Source: Planctomycetota bacterium (GTDB lineage Bacteria > Planctomycetota > SZUA-567 > H5-PLA8). Taken from it: 64,000 bases of DNA. The notes under the pieces were generated by a model. That model was given only the letters and a program-made list of their open reading frames with translations, ran no database searches and had not been told where the DNA came from. The stretch's first letter is position 1, and every line of letters starts with the position of its first letter. The stretch spans positions 248,001 through 312,000 of the forward strand of contig JABTUM010000004.1 of the NCBI GenBank assembly GCA_015075375.1, given 5' to 3'. Of this stretch, positions 1-8,604 are shown piece after piece. Made by a program: the position numbers and the translations under genes.

Positions 1-570
1 CCAGTCCACATGCTTGCTCATGCCCTGCTCGGGCGACATGTACGTCGGCGTGCCGACGATCTGCCCTTCTTGCGTCAGATTTTCGATCGCGTCGGCGCTG
101 GCTTTGGCCAACCCGAAGTCCATCACCTTCACCAAACCCGATCGCGTGATCATGATGTTACCGGGCTTGATGTCGCGATGCACCACGTCCTGCTCCATCG
201 CCACGCCCAGCGCTTTGGCAACGCCGCGGGCGACTTCCACCGATTCCCCGGGACTAAGCAGCGGGCCGTGTTCGAGCAGTTCGCCCAGATCCACGCCGTC
301 CACGTACTCCATGGCGAAGTACGGCGTGCCTTTGTGGTCGCCGATCGTATAAATCTGGATGATATTGGGATGTACAAGCTTCGCCGCCGCGCGAGCTTCG
401 CGGTGGAAGCGCTCGATGAACTTGGAACCCTTGGTCACCGGCCGAGAAAGGAGTTTCAGGGCGACGTAGCGATCCAACGCCGTCTGACGGGCGCGGAAGA
501 CCACTCCCATGCCTCCCTCGCCCAGCTTGGACTCGAGGAGGAATTCACCGATGTGATATGTATCAGCCAT
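1..570 (-). CDS. Serine/threonine protein kinase, N-terminal part (cut by window edge)
   Basis: This is a Hanks-type protein kinase that would transfer phosphate from ATP to Ser/Thr residues of unknown targets. Reading from the ATG at 570, the first 190 codons are open to the window edge. They show the glycine loop GEGGMGVV (residues 17-24), the ATP lysine in VALK (K39), the catalytic loop HRDIKPGN (D133), DFG (D151) and the start of the activation segment with SPEQ. Only the kinase domain is visible, so any C-terminal membrane segment or sensor domain lies outside. The start is supported by the family-typical lead-in MADTYHIGEF before the Gly loop. The tight, N-terminal position of the domain is common in planctomycete kinases. 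Identification as a kinase is secure; its role is not known. Confidence 0.95.
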   Translation of the reverse strand, partial: MADTYHIGEFLLESKLGEGGMGVVFRARQTALDRYVALKLLSRPVTKGSKFIERFHREARAAAKLVHPNIIQIYTIGDHKGTPYFAMEYVDGVDLGELLEHGPLLSPGESVEVARGVAKALGVAMEQDVVHRDIKPGNIMITRSGLVKVMDFGLAKASADAIENLTQEGQIVGTPTYMSPEQGMSKHVDW

Positions 571-618
571 GGCCCATCCGTCGGGCTCGGTCCCGCCGAA
601 CCTTAGGACACTTGGGAC

Positions 619-646
619 GTTATAGTCTTTTGTGACGGCGTTCCAA
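619..646 (-). promoter_or_regulatory. Candidate sigma-70 promoter for the kinase
   Basis: On the minus strand a TTGGAA box (641-646) and a TATAAC box (619-624) are separated by 16 bases, about 50 bases upstream of the kinase ATG. This is a match by eye only. The rest of 571-772 shows no gene. Confidence 0.35.
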
Positions 647-772
647 GGTCAAGATGCATGAAAGCCGCACTTCTTGAAGCTTTAACGCGCCTCTCCTGGT
701 GCGGTTGGAAAGCAAGTTGCAATGCTTGGGCGAAAGTAGCAATTAGGGTCTAACGAAAGCCGTATTCACACC

Positions 773-1846
773 TTAGGCCGGCGCGCGCTGGGCCGCAGGC
801 GGACTGGAAGCGCCGTTCCGCGCCCGATCCACCGCCGCCTTAAGCAACGCCTCCAGCTTTTCCGCATCGCCCTTTTGCTCGTGCGGCAAGACCAGCTCAT
901 GGTTGAACAAGCCCGTGCGCAGCGCCACCACCCAGGCTCGACGCTGCACATCGTCTTTGCGCTTAACCCCTTCCACCTGCGTGAGATCCAGGGTTCCCGC
1001 CTCGCGTTCCTGAAGCAAGCGCGAAAGCGATAAGCCCGCCACCCGCCGAATCTCGGTCTCGGTCAGTTCGACCTCGCGCTCTTTCGAGAGCGATTCGCCG
1101 GAAATCCAGCGGAAGAGCTTCGAAGCGCGCTCGAACCGCGTGCCCAGATCCACCGAGCGGATCCCCGTTTCGGGATCGGCGTCGCCGACGTTGACCAGGA
1201 TCAGATGCTGGTCGGTCAGAACTCCGTAAACGAAGTGGGTGAAAGCGTTAAAGCGATAGAAGCAAGTGAAGGTCGCAAGGTGCGGAGCCTCCTCTTGCGC
1301 CGCCGGATCGGGCTCCCAATATTGCAGAACTTCAATCCGGCGCTGAGCTTCCGCGGCTTCCGGAGCGGTGGTGCCGTCGACGCCCGAAAGCGCCAGATAG
1401 CGCTTATACAGAATCGCCGCACGGCGCTTATCTTTACCGTGGTAGCCGGGATGGTCGTAGACGCGCGCCAAGGTCAGAAACGCTTCGGCGTCGTCGGGAC
1501 GCTCACGTAAGAAGCTCTCGAGCCGTTCGATCGCTCGAGCATAGTGCGCGACGGCGACCCAGTTCTTGGCTTGGTCGCGGACGATGTTCCAAAGCGTTCT
1601 GGCGTTTCGCTTTCCGTCCAATTCCTGGTTCGCGCCAAAGACACAGCCCATCTGCGGATGCCAGTTGGCGCAGGTGAGGCAGTCGACCGGTTCGGTAGCG
1701 TTGGGATCGGCTTGGATTTCGGCGGCCAAGCCTTCGGCACATGCACAACGAGCACGTTTGGCTTCGTTGCCCCAGCGGCCATCCGGCCGGCGGTCAAAAT
1801 AGCCGTGAACCACCAGTTCTTGCTCGGTCGGTCCGCCCCGATTCAT
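773..1846 (-). CDS. Cys-rich, TPR-like protein of unknown function
   Basis: I do not recognise a named family. The 357-residue protein has a Cys cluster near its N-terminus (C34, C36, C56, C59 and C68, including CLTC), which could bind a metal. Residues about 98-165 are helical and resemble tetratricopeptide repeats (AIERLESFLRERPDDAEAF). The remainder looks like a mixed alpha/beta domain. No signal peptide or membrane segment is evident, so it is probably cytoplasmic. It lies downstream of its own likely promoter (1936-1964) and is read in the same direction as the kinase beyond it, about 200 bases apart. A regulatory partnership with the kinase is possible but not shown. The Shine-Dalgarno match is only a G-run before the ATG. 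Confidence 0.75.
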   Translation of the reverse strand: MNRGGPTEQELVVHGYFDRRPDGRWGNEAKRARCACAEGLAAEIQADPNATEPVDCLTCANWHPQMGCVFGANQELDGKRNARTLWNIVRDQAKNWVAVAHYARAIERLESFLRERPDDAEAFLTLARVYDHPGYHGKDKRRAAILYKRYLALSGVDGTTAPEAAEAQRRIEVLQYWEPDPAAQEEAPHLATFTCFYRFNAFTHFVYGVLTDQHLILVNVGDADPETGIRSVDLGTRFERASKLFRWISGESLSKEREVELTETEIRRVAGLSLSRLLQEREAGTLDLTQVEGVKRKDDVQRRAWVVALRTGLFNHELVLPHEQKGDAEKLEALLKAAVDRARNGASSPPAAQRAPA

Positions 1847-1935
1847 CGCCCATGCCCCCGCTGCAGACCGATAGCCGTACTAGCTCACTATAAGGCTCCA
1901 CCAAAGTGGACGGTGAATCTCAAAACCCAGAATAT

Positions 1936-1964
1936 AGCATAGTACGCAAGGTGCATGCTGTCAA
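1936..1964 (-). promoter_or_regulatory. Candidate sigma-70 promoter for the Cys-rich gene
   Basis: The minus strand carries a consensus TTGACA (1959-1964), a 17-base spacer and TATGCT (1936-1941). It would give a leader of roughly 85 bases before the ATG at 1846. The divergent gene starts at 2024. Confidence 0.5.
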
Positions 1965-2023
1965 CAGTTCCCCAACATTCCTTGTCTTGCATCGTTGCCG
2001 CGTGAAGGATAATCACGCCCCGC

Positions 2024-4138
2024 ATGCCTGAAACCCCAGAACCACCCGAGCACCCCGGGGCGGCACCCTCCGAAGTTCCCGAATCGCGCGGCTGGATTTT
2101 CGCCCACGGCGCGTTCAGCCGCCTATTCGCGGGCTCGCTGCTGGCCAACCTGGGCGACCGCCTGTACCAGATGGCCGTCATCGGCGCGGTGCAGTTCTCT
2201 TTTCCGGTCGCGGTCAATCAGATCGCCGCGGTGACGTTCGTCGGCGTGCTGGCGCAATTCATCCTGTACCCGCTGATCGGTTCGCTGGTCGACCGGATGG
2301 ATCGCCGGCGGCTGTTGTGGCTGACGTGCGCGATCAAGATTCCCGTGGTCCTGACGCTGCTGCCGCTGCTGTTGCGCGTCAAGACCGCGTGGTTCGCCGA
2401 GCATTGGACGTGGAGCCTGCTGAGCATCTTCGCGCTGGCGGTGGTGGCCGTACCGTTCGGGCCGGCGCGGGCTTCGGCCATTCCCGACGTGATTCCCAAG
2501 CCGCGGATGGCGCTGGCGGCGAGCTTGATCGCGATCACCGGACTGGCGGCGATTCTGGGCGGGACCGAACTGGGCACGCAGGTCAACGCGAGCTTCGGGC
2601 CGCTGTGGAGCGTCCCGCTGGCGACGGTGCTGTACGCGCTGGCGGTGCTCTTGCTGCGCGGGCTTCCGGATGCCGTGAGCGTCCCCGGCGTCGCGCGGGG
2701 CGAAGCGCAAGGGCTGCCGGCGCCGGCGCGTCCGGCCGGCCGGCTGGCCCGCGTGCGCGAAGATCTGCGCGGCAACTGGAGCGGGCTGCGCTACGCGGCG
2801 GGCACGCGCGGGATTCCGGCGCTGATCCTCTTCGAGACGCTCTTCTGGCTCACCGGCGTCTGTTTTTACCTGCTCAACGAATGGCACGGCGCGGCGGTGC
2901 TGCATCTGCCCGAAGCCGAAAAAGCGCTCTACTGGGGCCACGGGCTGGGCTGCGCGGGCATCGGGCTTTTCCTCGGTGCGCTGACGATGGGGAAACTCTG
3001 CCGGTTCATCAGCCCGCTGTTCAGTTACCCCGTGGCCGTGGCCTGCCTGGGCGCGGCGATGCTGCAGGTCTTCGGCGCGCGCGGCGTTCCGTCGCCGCTG
3101 GGCGATGCCGAAGCGATCCAAGCGAATCTGGCGCTGGGCTACAGCCTCTTTCCGTGGCTGGGCCTGATGGGCTTCGGCGGAGGCCTGCTGATCGGGCGGA
3201 TCGACGCGGACTTGCTCGTCGCCACCGACGAATCGATGCGCGGGCGCGTCTTCGCGCTGAAAGGGTTCTTCTTCACCGGCGCGCTGATGGCGCCGCTGAT
3301 CCTGTTCATGTTCCCGGTGACGGACGCGACCTTCGAGATGCTGGCGTATTTCCTGCCGCGGGTGCTGCTCGTCTCGATCCCGGCCGTCGCGGCGTTGAGC
3401 TGGTTCCTCGACTGCGGCCTGTACGCCGGGCGCAGCGGCGGCGTCCCGGCGCAGGGGATCCAGGAGCTGCTCTTTTACCGCTTCGCGCGCTTCCTCTCGT
3501 ACCTGATCTGCAAGCTGTACTTTCGCATGCGGATGGTGGGGCTGGAGAAGATTCCGGCGACGGGGCCGGTGGTGCTGGCGGCGAATCACGGCAGCTTTCT
3601 CGATCCGTTCTGGCTGGGCAGCGGGATCAACCGGTACGTGCAGTACATCATGCACGCCAGCTACTACAACTCGATCGCGCATCCGTTCTTCCGCATGCTG
3701 ATGACGATTCCGGTGGACGACAAGAGCCAGATTCGCGCGCTGAAGGCGGGGGCGGAGGCCTTGAAGGAAGGGATCTGCGTCGCGATGTTTCCGGAAGGGC
3801 ACGTGAGCGACGACGGGAAATTGCAGAAGCCCAAGTCGGGCGCGCTGTTTCTGGCGCAGCGTTCGGGCGCGGTGGTGATCCCGGTGGCGGTGATCGGGAA
3901 CACGCGATCGTTCGCGCGCTGGCACCGCATTCCGCGGCCGTTCCAGATCACGCTGCAGGTGGGCGATCCGTTCACGGTGCCGAAAGACGCGTCGCGCAAA
4001 GAGGTCGCGGAACTGACGGATAAGGTGATGTCCGATCTGGCGCGGATGCTGGGGGAAGCTCCGCCGCCGAAGTGCGCGGACGACGTGCCGGACCGGGGCC
4101 GGCGCGGGCGCGACGGGGATGCGGAAGCGGGATCTTAA
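2024..4138 (+). CDS. MFS transporter fused to a PlsC-type lysophospholipid acyltransferase
   Basis: This 704-residue protein joins two functions. Residues about 26-470 form a multi-span major facilitator domain, with GDRLYQMAV in the first helix and the loop LVDRMDRRR between helices 2 and 3. Residues about 485-685 form a glycerolipid acyltransferase domain: the HX4D motif is NHGSFLD (H522, D527), and FPEGHVSDDG (E591) matches the second substrate motif, with H replacing the usual T/S of EGT. By analogy with the E. coli LplT transporter and the acyltransferase part of Aas, it may flip lysophospholipid or fatty acid across the inner membrane and re-acylate it. No acyl-ACP synthetase domain follows. 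The gene stands alone, divergent from the Cys-rich gene, and the non-coding repeat island lies downstream. The family call is firm; the substrate is inferred. Confidence 0.9.
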   Translation: MPETPEPPEHPGAAPSEVPESRGWIFAHGAFSRLFAGSLLANLGDRLYQMAVIGAVQFSFPVAVNQIAAVTFVGVLAQFILYPLIGSLVDRMDRRRLLWLTCAIKIPVVLTLLPLLLRVKTAWFAEHWTWSLLSIFALAVVAVPFGPARASAIPDVIPKPRMALAASLIAITGLAAILGGTELGTQVNASFGPLWSVPLATVLYALAVLLLRGLPDAVSVPGVARGEAQGLPAPARPAGRLARVREDLRGNWSGLRYAAGTRGIPALILFETLFWLTGVCFYLLNEWHGAAVLHLPEAEKALYWGHGLGCAGIGLFLGALTMGKLCRFISPLFSYPVAVACLGAAMLQVFGARGVPSPLGDAEAIQANLALGYSLFPWLGLMGFGGGLLIGRIDADLLVATDESMRGRVFALKGFFFTGALMAPLILFMFPVTDATFEMLAYFLPRVLLVSIPAVAALSWFLDCGLYAGRSGGVPAQGIQELLFYRFARFLSYLICKLYFRMRMVGLEKIPATGPVVLAANHGSFLDPFWLGSGINRYVQYIMHASYYNSIAHPFFRMLMTIPVDDKSQIRALKAGAEALKEGICVAMFPEGHVSDDGKLQKPKSGALFLAQRSGAVVIPVAVIGNTRSFARWHRIPRPFQITLQVGDPFTVPKDASRKEVAELTDKVMSDLARMLGEAPPPKCADDVPDRGRRGRDGDAEAGS

Positions 4139-4292
4139 CCGCTTCCCGCCGTTGTGGAGCGCGCGGCCGTTTGGGGCTCAACCTATTTTCGAGTCACGAG
4201 CGCATTCGCAAGGTGCTGATCGTTGCACCGGTGCGCGTAATTTCGCCACGTGTTTTAAAGAGTTATAAGAACAAAAGGGCGGTCTATACCAC

Positions 4293-4840
4293 CTCGCGCA
4301 CGTCGAGCAAAAATTCGATCTTGCTATAAAACTGCTATAAATCGCTGCTGCAAAGCGTATATTTGCACGCAGGTGCTTAGCGCTTGGGCGGCTATGCGCG
4401 AGGGGCTGAACGGGTGCAAGCGGTTCGGGGGCCTAAAAAGCGCGGCCTTCCGCGGCCTTCGGCGCTCGGCGGCGCAGGGCGGTTACGCGTGTGCGTCAAG
4501 CGGGTGAAGTTGTTCCGAGTTTTCCTGTTTCGGCGCGCGGGCCAAGTGCCTAGCATGCGTGGGCTGTGGGGTGGTGGACGTTGTAGGTATGGCGTGAGGT
4601 TGTGCACGCGCTGGTGACGTTAGGCCCGGAGGGCCGGCAGCGTTTAGCCCCGGGCGTAAGCCCGGGGTGATGGCGCGCGAAGCGTGCGCAAGCCCCGGAG
4701 GGGCGGCAGAACGGAACGGTTTCTGGTTCACGGCCAGAGTGCGGATGGGGAGTGGGCGGCGTTCGGCGGGTGCTGTTCACGACCGGGCTTGGCCGCTTAC
4801 GCATTCGGTAAGCAGGTAGGCGGACGGAGGTGGTCTGTCG
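4293..4840 (+). repeat. Dispersed long repeat, copy 1
   Basis: This segment is closely similar, in the same orientation, to 62469-62871. Shared blocks in order include GCACGTCGAGCAAAAATTCG, AAAACTGCTATAAATCG, AGGTGCTTAGCGCTT, GGCTGAACGGGTGCA, CGCGGCCTTCCG, GGTTACGCGTGTGCGT, GGGGCGGCAGA, CGCTTACGCATTCGGTAAG and GGTGGTCTGTC. This copy is longer because of extra sequence in its middle and right parts. The two copies do not share an open reading frame in any frame I compared, so it is probably not protein coding. The right end contains a small hairpin (GCTTAC/GTAAGC). The interval 4139-4292 before it shows nothing recognisable. Confidence 0.85.
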
Positions 4841-5211
4841 CCCCGCTGGGGCTTACGCGCTTCGCGCCGCTTCGTCCCACGGCTTGCGCCGTGGGCTAAA
4901 TTCTGTCGCCCCGCTGGGGCGAACAGCGAACAGCAAACGACGAACAGAAAGCGACGAACGGCGAACGGCGACGGACCGCAACCCCTTCAGGGTTGGACGG
5001 CGATGGGGGGCGTCGTCCCAGGGTAGCGCCTGCGGCGCAACCCTGGGCTTCGGTGCTCAACCTCTTCGAGGTTGGACGGCGACGGGCAGGTGGCGGCGGA
5101 AGCCGAGTTTAGACCGCCCCTACAGGGCGGAACGAATCGGTGGGGCCGGGTACCCAGGGCGGCGGGCGGCGCCCTTGCCCTGGGCTAACCAAGGTTGTGC
5201 CGTTGGCACAA
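4623..5211. repeat. Array of short perfect palindromes (REP-like island)
   Basis: At least ten perfect inverted repeats with very short loops occur in under 600 bases. They are GGCCC/GGGCC (4623-4635), CCCCGGGC/GCCCGGGG (4648-4667), GCCCC/GGGGC twice (4840-4852 and 4908-4920), CCCACGGC/GCCGTGGG (4876-4895), CAACCC/GGGTTG (4979-4995), CCCAGGGT/ACCCTGGG (5017-5047), CAACCTC/GAGGTTG (5058-5074), CCGCCC/GGGCGG (5114-5130), CCCAGGGC/GCCCTGGG (5153-5184) and TTGTGCC/GGCACAA (5195-5211). Several are followed by the same short spacer, GGACGGCGA. Stems differ in sequence but share length and loop style, which resembles repetitive extragenic palindromes. No transposase gene is seen in the window. From 5212 to 5465 I see nothing further except the Shine-Dalgarno of the next gene. 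Confidence 0.8.
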
Positions 5212-5465
5212 AGGTTGACGACGGACGGTTGGACGAACATCCACCGCGAGGCAACGTAGGCGAGGGCGCGTGACTATCCTCGCTCCCATCGCTCCCCGTC
5301 TCCAACGATTCCCATCCCCGGCGCTCCGGCTCCCGCTTCACGAAACGGGAGCGGCTCACGCGGCGCGGGACTTGCAGGTGACCGTGCGCGGCGGACGGCG
5401 TATCTTCAGGCGCGGCGGCGCGGGCGTCCGTCCCGCGGCGCGGATCCACCTTGGAGCACGACACG

Positions 5466-6080
5466 ATGAGCCAGCAGCCGGAGCCGGGCGGAGAAGCGAA
5501 GGTCGATCCGGCGTTACAGCCGATTGAGGAACAGCCCGGCTTGCCGCGGGTGCTGCTGGTGGGCGATTCGATCTCGATCGGCTACACGCTCCCCGTGCGC
5601 GCGCGGCTGGCGGGGCGGGCCAACGTGCTGCGCCCGCTGTTCAACTGCGGGCCGTCGAACCGCGGCGTCGAGCGGCACGCCGAGATCGTCGGCGTGGGCG
5701 GCTGGGACGTGATCCATTTCAATTACGGGCTGCACGATTTGAAGCTGATCGACGGCGCGCATCAGGTGCCGCTGGACGCGTACGCCGGGCATCTGCGCAC
5801 GCTGGCGCGCGGGTACTTGGCGGCGGCGCGGAAGGTGATCTGGTGCAGCACGACGCCGGTGCCCGAGGGAGCACTTTCTCCGCCGCGGCGAGCGGGCGAT
5901 GTGGCGGCTTATAATGAAGCGGCTCAGGCGGTGATGGCGGAGTTGAAGATTCCCACGCACGATTTGTTTGCGTTCGCGGCCGCTCGGCTGGAACGGATCC
6001 AGCGCCCGTTGAACGTGCACTTCACCGACGCCGGTTCGGCGGAGCTGGCGGAGTCGGTGGTTGCGGCGATCGGGTTGTAG
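5466..6080 (+). CDS. SGNH/GDSL-type hydrolase
   Basis: The protein (204 residues) belongs to the SGNH hydrolase superfamily of esterases and lipases. Block I is LLVGDSISIGY with the nucleophilic Ser near residue 32. The block III position reads NYGLHDLK, where the usual GxND has His in place of Asn. The C-terminal block reads NVHFTDAG, supplying the catalytic His but lacking the Asp normally three residues before it. The ATG at 5466 is preferred over an in-frame TTG at 5451 because GGAG (5453-5456) sits nine bases upstream. No signal peptide is evident. It stands alone between the palindrome island and a converging enolase-superfamily gene. The fold call is good; the substrate is unknown and the altered motifs could mean modified chemistry. 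Confidence 0.85.
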   Translation: MSQQPEPGGEAKVDPALQPIEEQPGLPRVLLVGDSISIGYTLPVRARLAGRANVLRPLFNCGPSNRGVERHAEIVGVGGWDVIHFNYGLHDLKLIDGAHQVPLDAYAGHLRTLARGYLAAARKVIWCSTTPVPEGALSPPRRAGDVAAYNEAAQAVMAELKIPTHDLFAFAAARLERIQRPLNVHFTDAGSAELAESVVAAIGL

Positions 6081-6158
6081 GGCGGAGGGTTCGGGGCCGC
6101 AGCCGCGGGCTCGCGCTCGACGTCTGGGCTCAAGCGTCCTTGCGCCCGGGGGCCGCGA

Positions 6159-7280
6159 TCAGCGCAGGGGTTGGGCGTATCGTTCCAGCGCGTCGGGAAC
6201 CAACGTCGTGCCGGCGCCGGGTTCCCGCGGCGGGACGAAGGTTCCGGCTCGGACGGTGGCCGGTTCGGTGAAGCAGGACCGAATCCACGGAATGTATTCG
6301 AGGATCGCGCAGGCCGGATGCGCCAGCGAGGTATGCAGGTGGACCTGCATCATGTCGCCGACGTGCGCGGCGACGGGCAGGCCGTGCTGCGCGGCGAGGT
6401 CGGCCACTTGGCGCCATTCGGTGACGCCGGCCAGGCGCGTCACGTCGGGCTGGACGAAGCGTACGGCGCCGGCGGCGATGAAATCGCGGAAGTTGTAATA
6501 CGAGTAGAGCTGTTCGCCGAGCGCGACGGGGACTTCCGAACGCGCGGCCAATTCGGCATGCGCGGGGATGTCGTCGTACCAGAGCGGTTCTTCGATCCAG
6601 TACACGTCCAGTTCGCGCAGCCGGGGGCTCCAGGCGAGCGCCGTTTCGAGCGTCCACTTTCCGTTGGCGTCGACCATGAGCTTGACGTCCGGCCCGATGG
6701 CTCGGCGCACGGCGGCGACGCGTTCGAGGTCTTCGGCGGGATCGGGCTTGCCGATTTTGAGCTTCACGCCGCGGAAGCCTTCTTCCTGCGTGAAGCGCTT
6801 GGCGTTGGCGACGATCCGTTCGCGGGAGAGGTTCAGCCAGCCGCCGTCGGTGTTGTAGGCTTCGAGCGCGGGGGCGGGCGCGCCGGCGTTGAGGAGCTTC
6901 CAGAGCGGGACGCCGGCGGCCTTGGCTTTCAGGTCCCACAGCGCCACGTCGACGGCGCCCAGGCCCAAGTGGGTGATCCCGGAGCGCCCGACCCATTGCG
7001 CGGGCGGGAAGCGGTAAATCTTCTGCCAGAGCCGGTCGATCTCGGCGGGGTCTTCGCCCAGCAGCAGCGGCGCGGCGGTGTGCTCGATGAAGCCGGTAAT
7101 CAGGCGGTCGGTGGGCAGATGCGCGTGGGTGCCCGAGTAGCCGTACCCGCGCAGGCCGGTATCGGTAACGAGGATCACGCCGGGCACGCCCCAATGCGTG
7201 AGGCGGTGCATGCTGTCCGCGATTTCCTGCCCCGTGACGGGGACATGGAGAATGAAGGGTTCGACCGCGACGATTTTCAT
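6159..7280 (-). CDS. Mandelate racemase/muconate lactonizing enzyme family protein
   Basis: This is an enolase-superfamily enzyme (373 residues) that abstracts a proton alpha to a carboxylate, typically in sugar-acid dehydration or racemisation. Visible catalytic features are the KLK motif (second-strand Lys pair), metal ligands in VDANG, IEEP and LGEQ, and the C-terminal base in AAHVG, matching the mandelate racemase subgroup with Lys and His bases. The start at MKIVAVEPF (7280) matches family N-termini; longer in-frame extensions upstream have no homology-like features. The gene is divergent from the TMEM43-like gene starting at 7449. Likely substrates are aldonate or uronate sugars, but the specificity cannot be read from sequence. 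No transporter or regulator is adjacent. Confidence 0.92.
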   Translation of the reverse strand: MKIVAVEPFILHVPVTGQEIADSMHRLTHWGVPGVILVTDTGLRGYGYSGTHAHLPTDRLITGFIEHTAAPLLLGEDPAEIDRLWQKIYRFPPAQWVGRSGITHLGLGAVDVALWDLKAKAAGVPLWKLLNAGAPAPALEAYNTDGGWLNLSRERIVANAKRFTQEEGFRGVKLKIGKPDPAEDLERVAAVRRAIGPDVKLMVDANGKWTLETALAWSPRLRELDVYWIEEPLWYDDIPAHAELAARSEVPVALGEQLYSYYNFRDFIAAGAVRFVQPDVTRLAGVTEWRQVADLAAQHGLPVAAHVGDMMQVHLHTSLAHPACAILEYIPWIRSCFTEPATVRAGTFVPPREPGAGTTLVPDALERYAQPLR

Positions 7281-7448
7281 GCGCTCGAATCTATCCGGCG
7301 GCATTTTTTTCGAAAGCATTGGCAGACTTGCGGAATAGGGTGGCGGGCCGGGCGCCGTCCCGCTCTTTCGCAGCGGGCGCGCCCGGCTAAGATGCTCGCG
7401 TATCCGAGCGAGCATGCCGGAGCGTACCTACTTAAAGGAGCCGTAACC

Positions 7449-8603
7449 GTGGCCGATCATTTCAGCGAAGTCAGCAGCCAGGGCTGGTTCAGCCGGATCG
7501 GGAATTCGATCAAGGGCATCCTCGTCGGCGCGGTGCTCTTCCTCGCTTCGTTCGCGCTTTTGTGGTGGAACGAAGGGCGCGCGGTGGACACGGCCAAGAT
7601 GCTGGCCGAGGGCAAAGGCGCGTTCGTCTCGGTGGCCAACGACAAGGTCGATCCGGCCAACGAGGGCAAGCTGATTCACGTCAACGGGAAGGCGACAACG
7701 ACCGAGACGGTAAGCGATCCGCAGTTCAAGGTTTCGGCGCCGGCGTTGAAGCTGAAGCGGCTGGTCGAGATGTACCAGTGGAAGGAAGAGACGAAGCGCG
7801 AGACGAAGAAGAAGCTGGGCGGCGGCGAAGAGACGATCACGACGTACGACTACAAGAAGGACTGGGACGACGAGGCGATCAATTCGGCGGACTTCCGCCA
7901 TCCCGAAGGGCACCAGAACCCGGGTGCGCTGCCGTTCCCGTCGGAGACCTACGCGGCGCAGAAGATCACGCTGGGCGCGTTCACGCTTTCGCCGAGCCTG
8001 GCGGGATCGATCAACGCTTGGGAGGCGCTGCCGGTGACGGCGCCGGTGCAAGCGGGCGGTGAAGCGCCGGAGGGGATTCGTCCGGCCGGCGGGGGCTACT
8101 ACAAGGGCGCGGATCCGGCGAGCCCGCAGGTGGGCGACGTGCGCGTGACCTTCAAGGTGGTCAAGCCTGCGGACGTGAGCGTGGTCTCGAAGCAGGCGGG
8201 GGAATCGTTCGTGCCGTACGTAGCGTCGAACGGGAAGGCGCTGGAGATGCTGGACTTGGGTTTGAAGTCGGGCGAGCAGATGTTCGCGGAGGCCGAGGCG
8301 GCGAACGCGACGCTGACGTGGATCCTGCGCTTCGTGGGCTGGCTGGTGATGGCGATCGGGATCTCGATGGTCTTCAGTCCGCTGGCGGTGGTGGCGGACG
8401 TGATTCCGTTCCTGGGGGATATGCTTGGGCTGGGGATCGCGATCTTCGCGGGGCTGGTGGCGGCGGTTTTGTCGCTGATCACGATCGCGATCGCATGGCT
8501 CTTTTACCGTCCGCTGCTGGGGGTGGCGCTGATCGTGGTGGCGGTGGCGTTGATCGTATGGCTGAAGAAGAGCGGGCATAAGAAGCATGTGGCGGCGGCG
8601 TAG
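7449..8603 (+). CDS. TMEM43/LUMA family membrane protein
   Basis: The 384-residue protein has one membrane helix near the N-terminus (about residues 21-42, ILVGAVLFLASFALLWW). A large, soluble, presumably extracytoplasmic domain of about 230 residues follows, and then several hydrophobic helices at the C-terminus (about 286-378). This layout, with WWNEGRAV right after the first helix, is that of the TMEM43 family, whose bacterial function is not established. The start is a GTG at 7449 because AAAGGAG (7434-7440) is ideally placed eight bases upstream. A much longer in-frame reading through the antisense of the preceding gene is spurious. It ends just before a TTTTGGATT tract. Confidence 0.85.
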   Translation: MADHFSEVSSQGWFSRIGNSIKGILVGAVLFLASFALLWWNEGRAVDTAKMLAEGKGAFVSVANDKVDPANEGKLIHVNGKATTTETVSDPQFKVSAPALKLKRLVEMYQWKEETKRETKKKLGGGEETITTYDYKKDWDDEAINSADFRHPEGHQNPGALPFPSETYAAQKITLGAFTLSPSLAGSINAWEALPVTAPVQAGGEAPEGIRPAGGGYYKGADPASPQVGDVRVTFKVVKPADVSVVSKQAGESFVPYVASNGKALEMLDLGLKSGEQMFAEAEAANATLTWILRFVGWLVMAIGISMVFSPLAVVADVIPFLGDMLGLGIAIFAGLVAAVLSLITIAIAWLFYRPLLGVALIVVAVALIVWLKKSGHKKHVAAA

Positions 8604-8604
8604 C

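Noticed and set aside
4623..5211. Possible CRISPR array
   Set aside because: The palindromes differ in sequence, there are no regular spacers and no cas gene is present.
6171..7448. N-terminal extension of the TMEM43-like protein
   Set aside because: It runs antisense through a clear mandelate racemase-type gene. AAAGGAG before the GTG at 7449 marks the real start.
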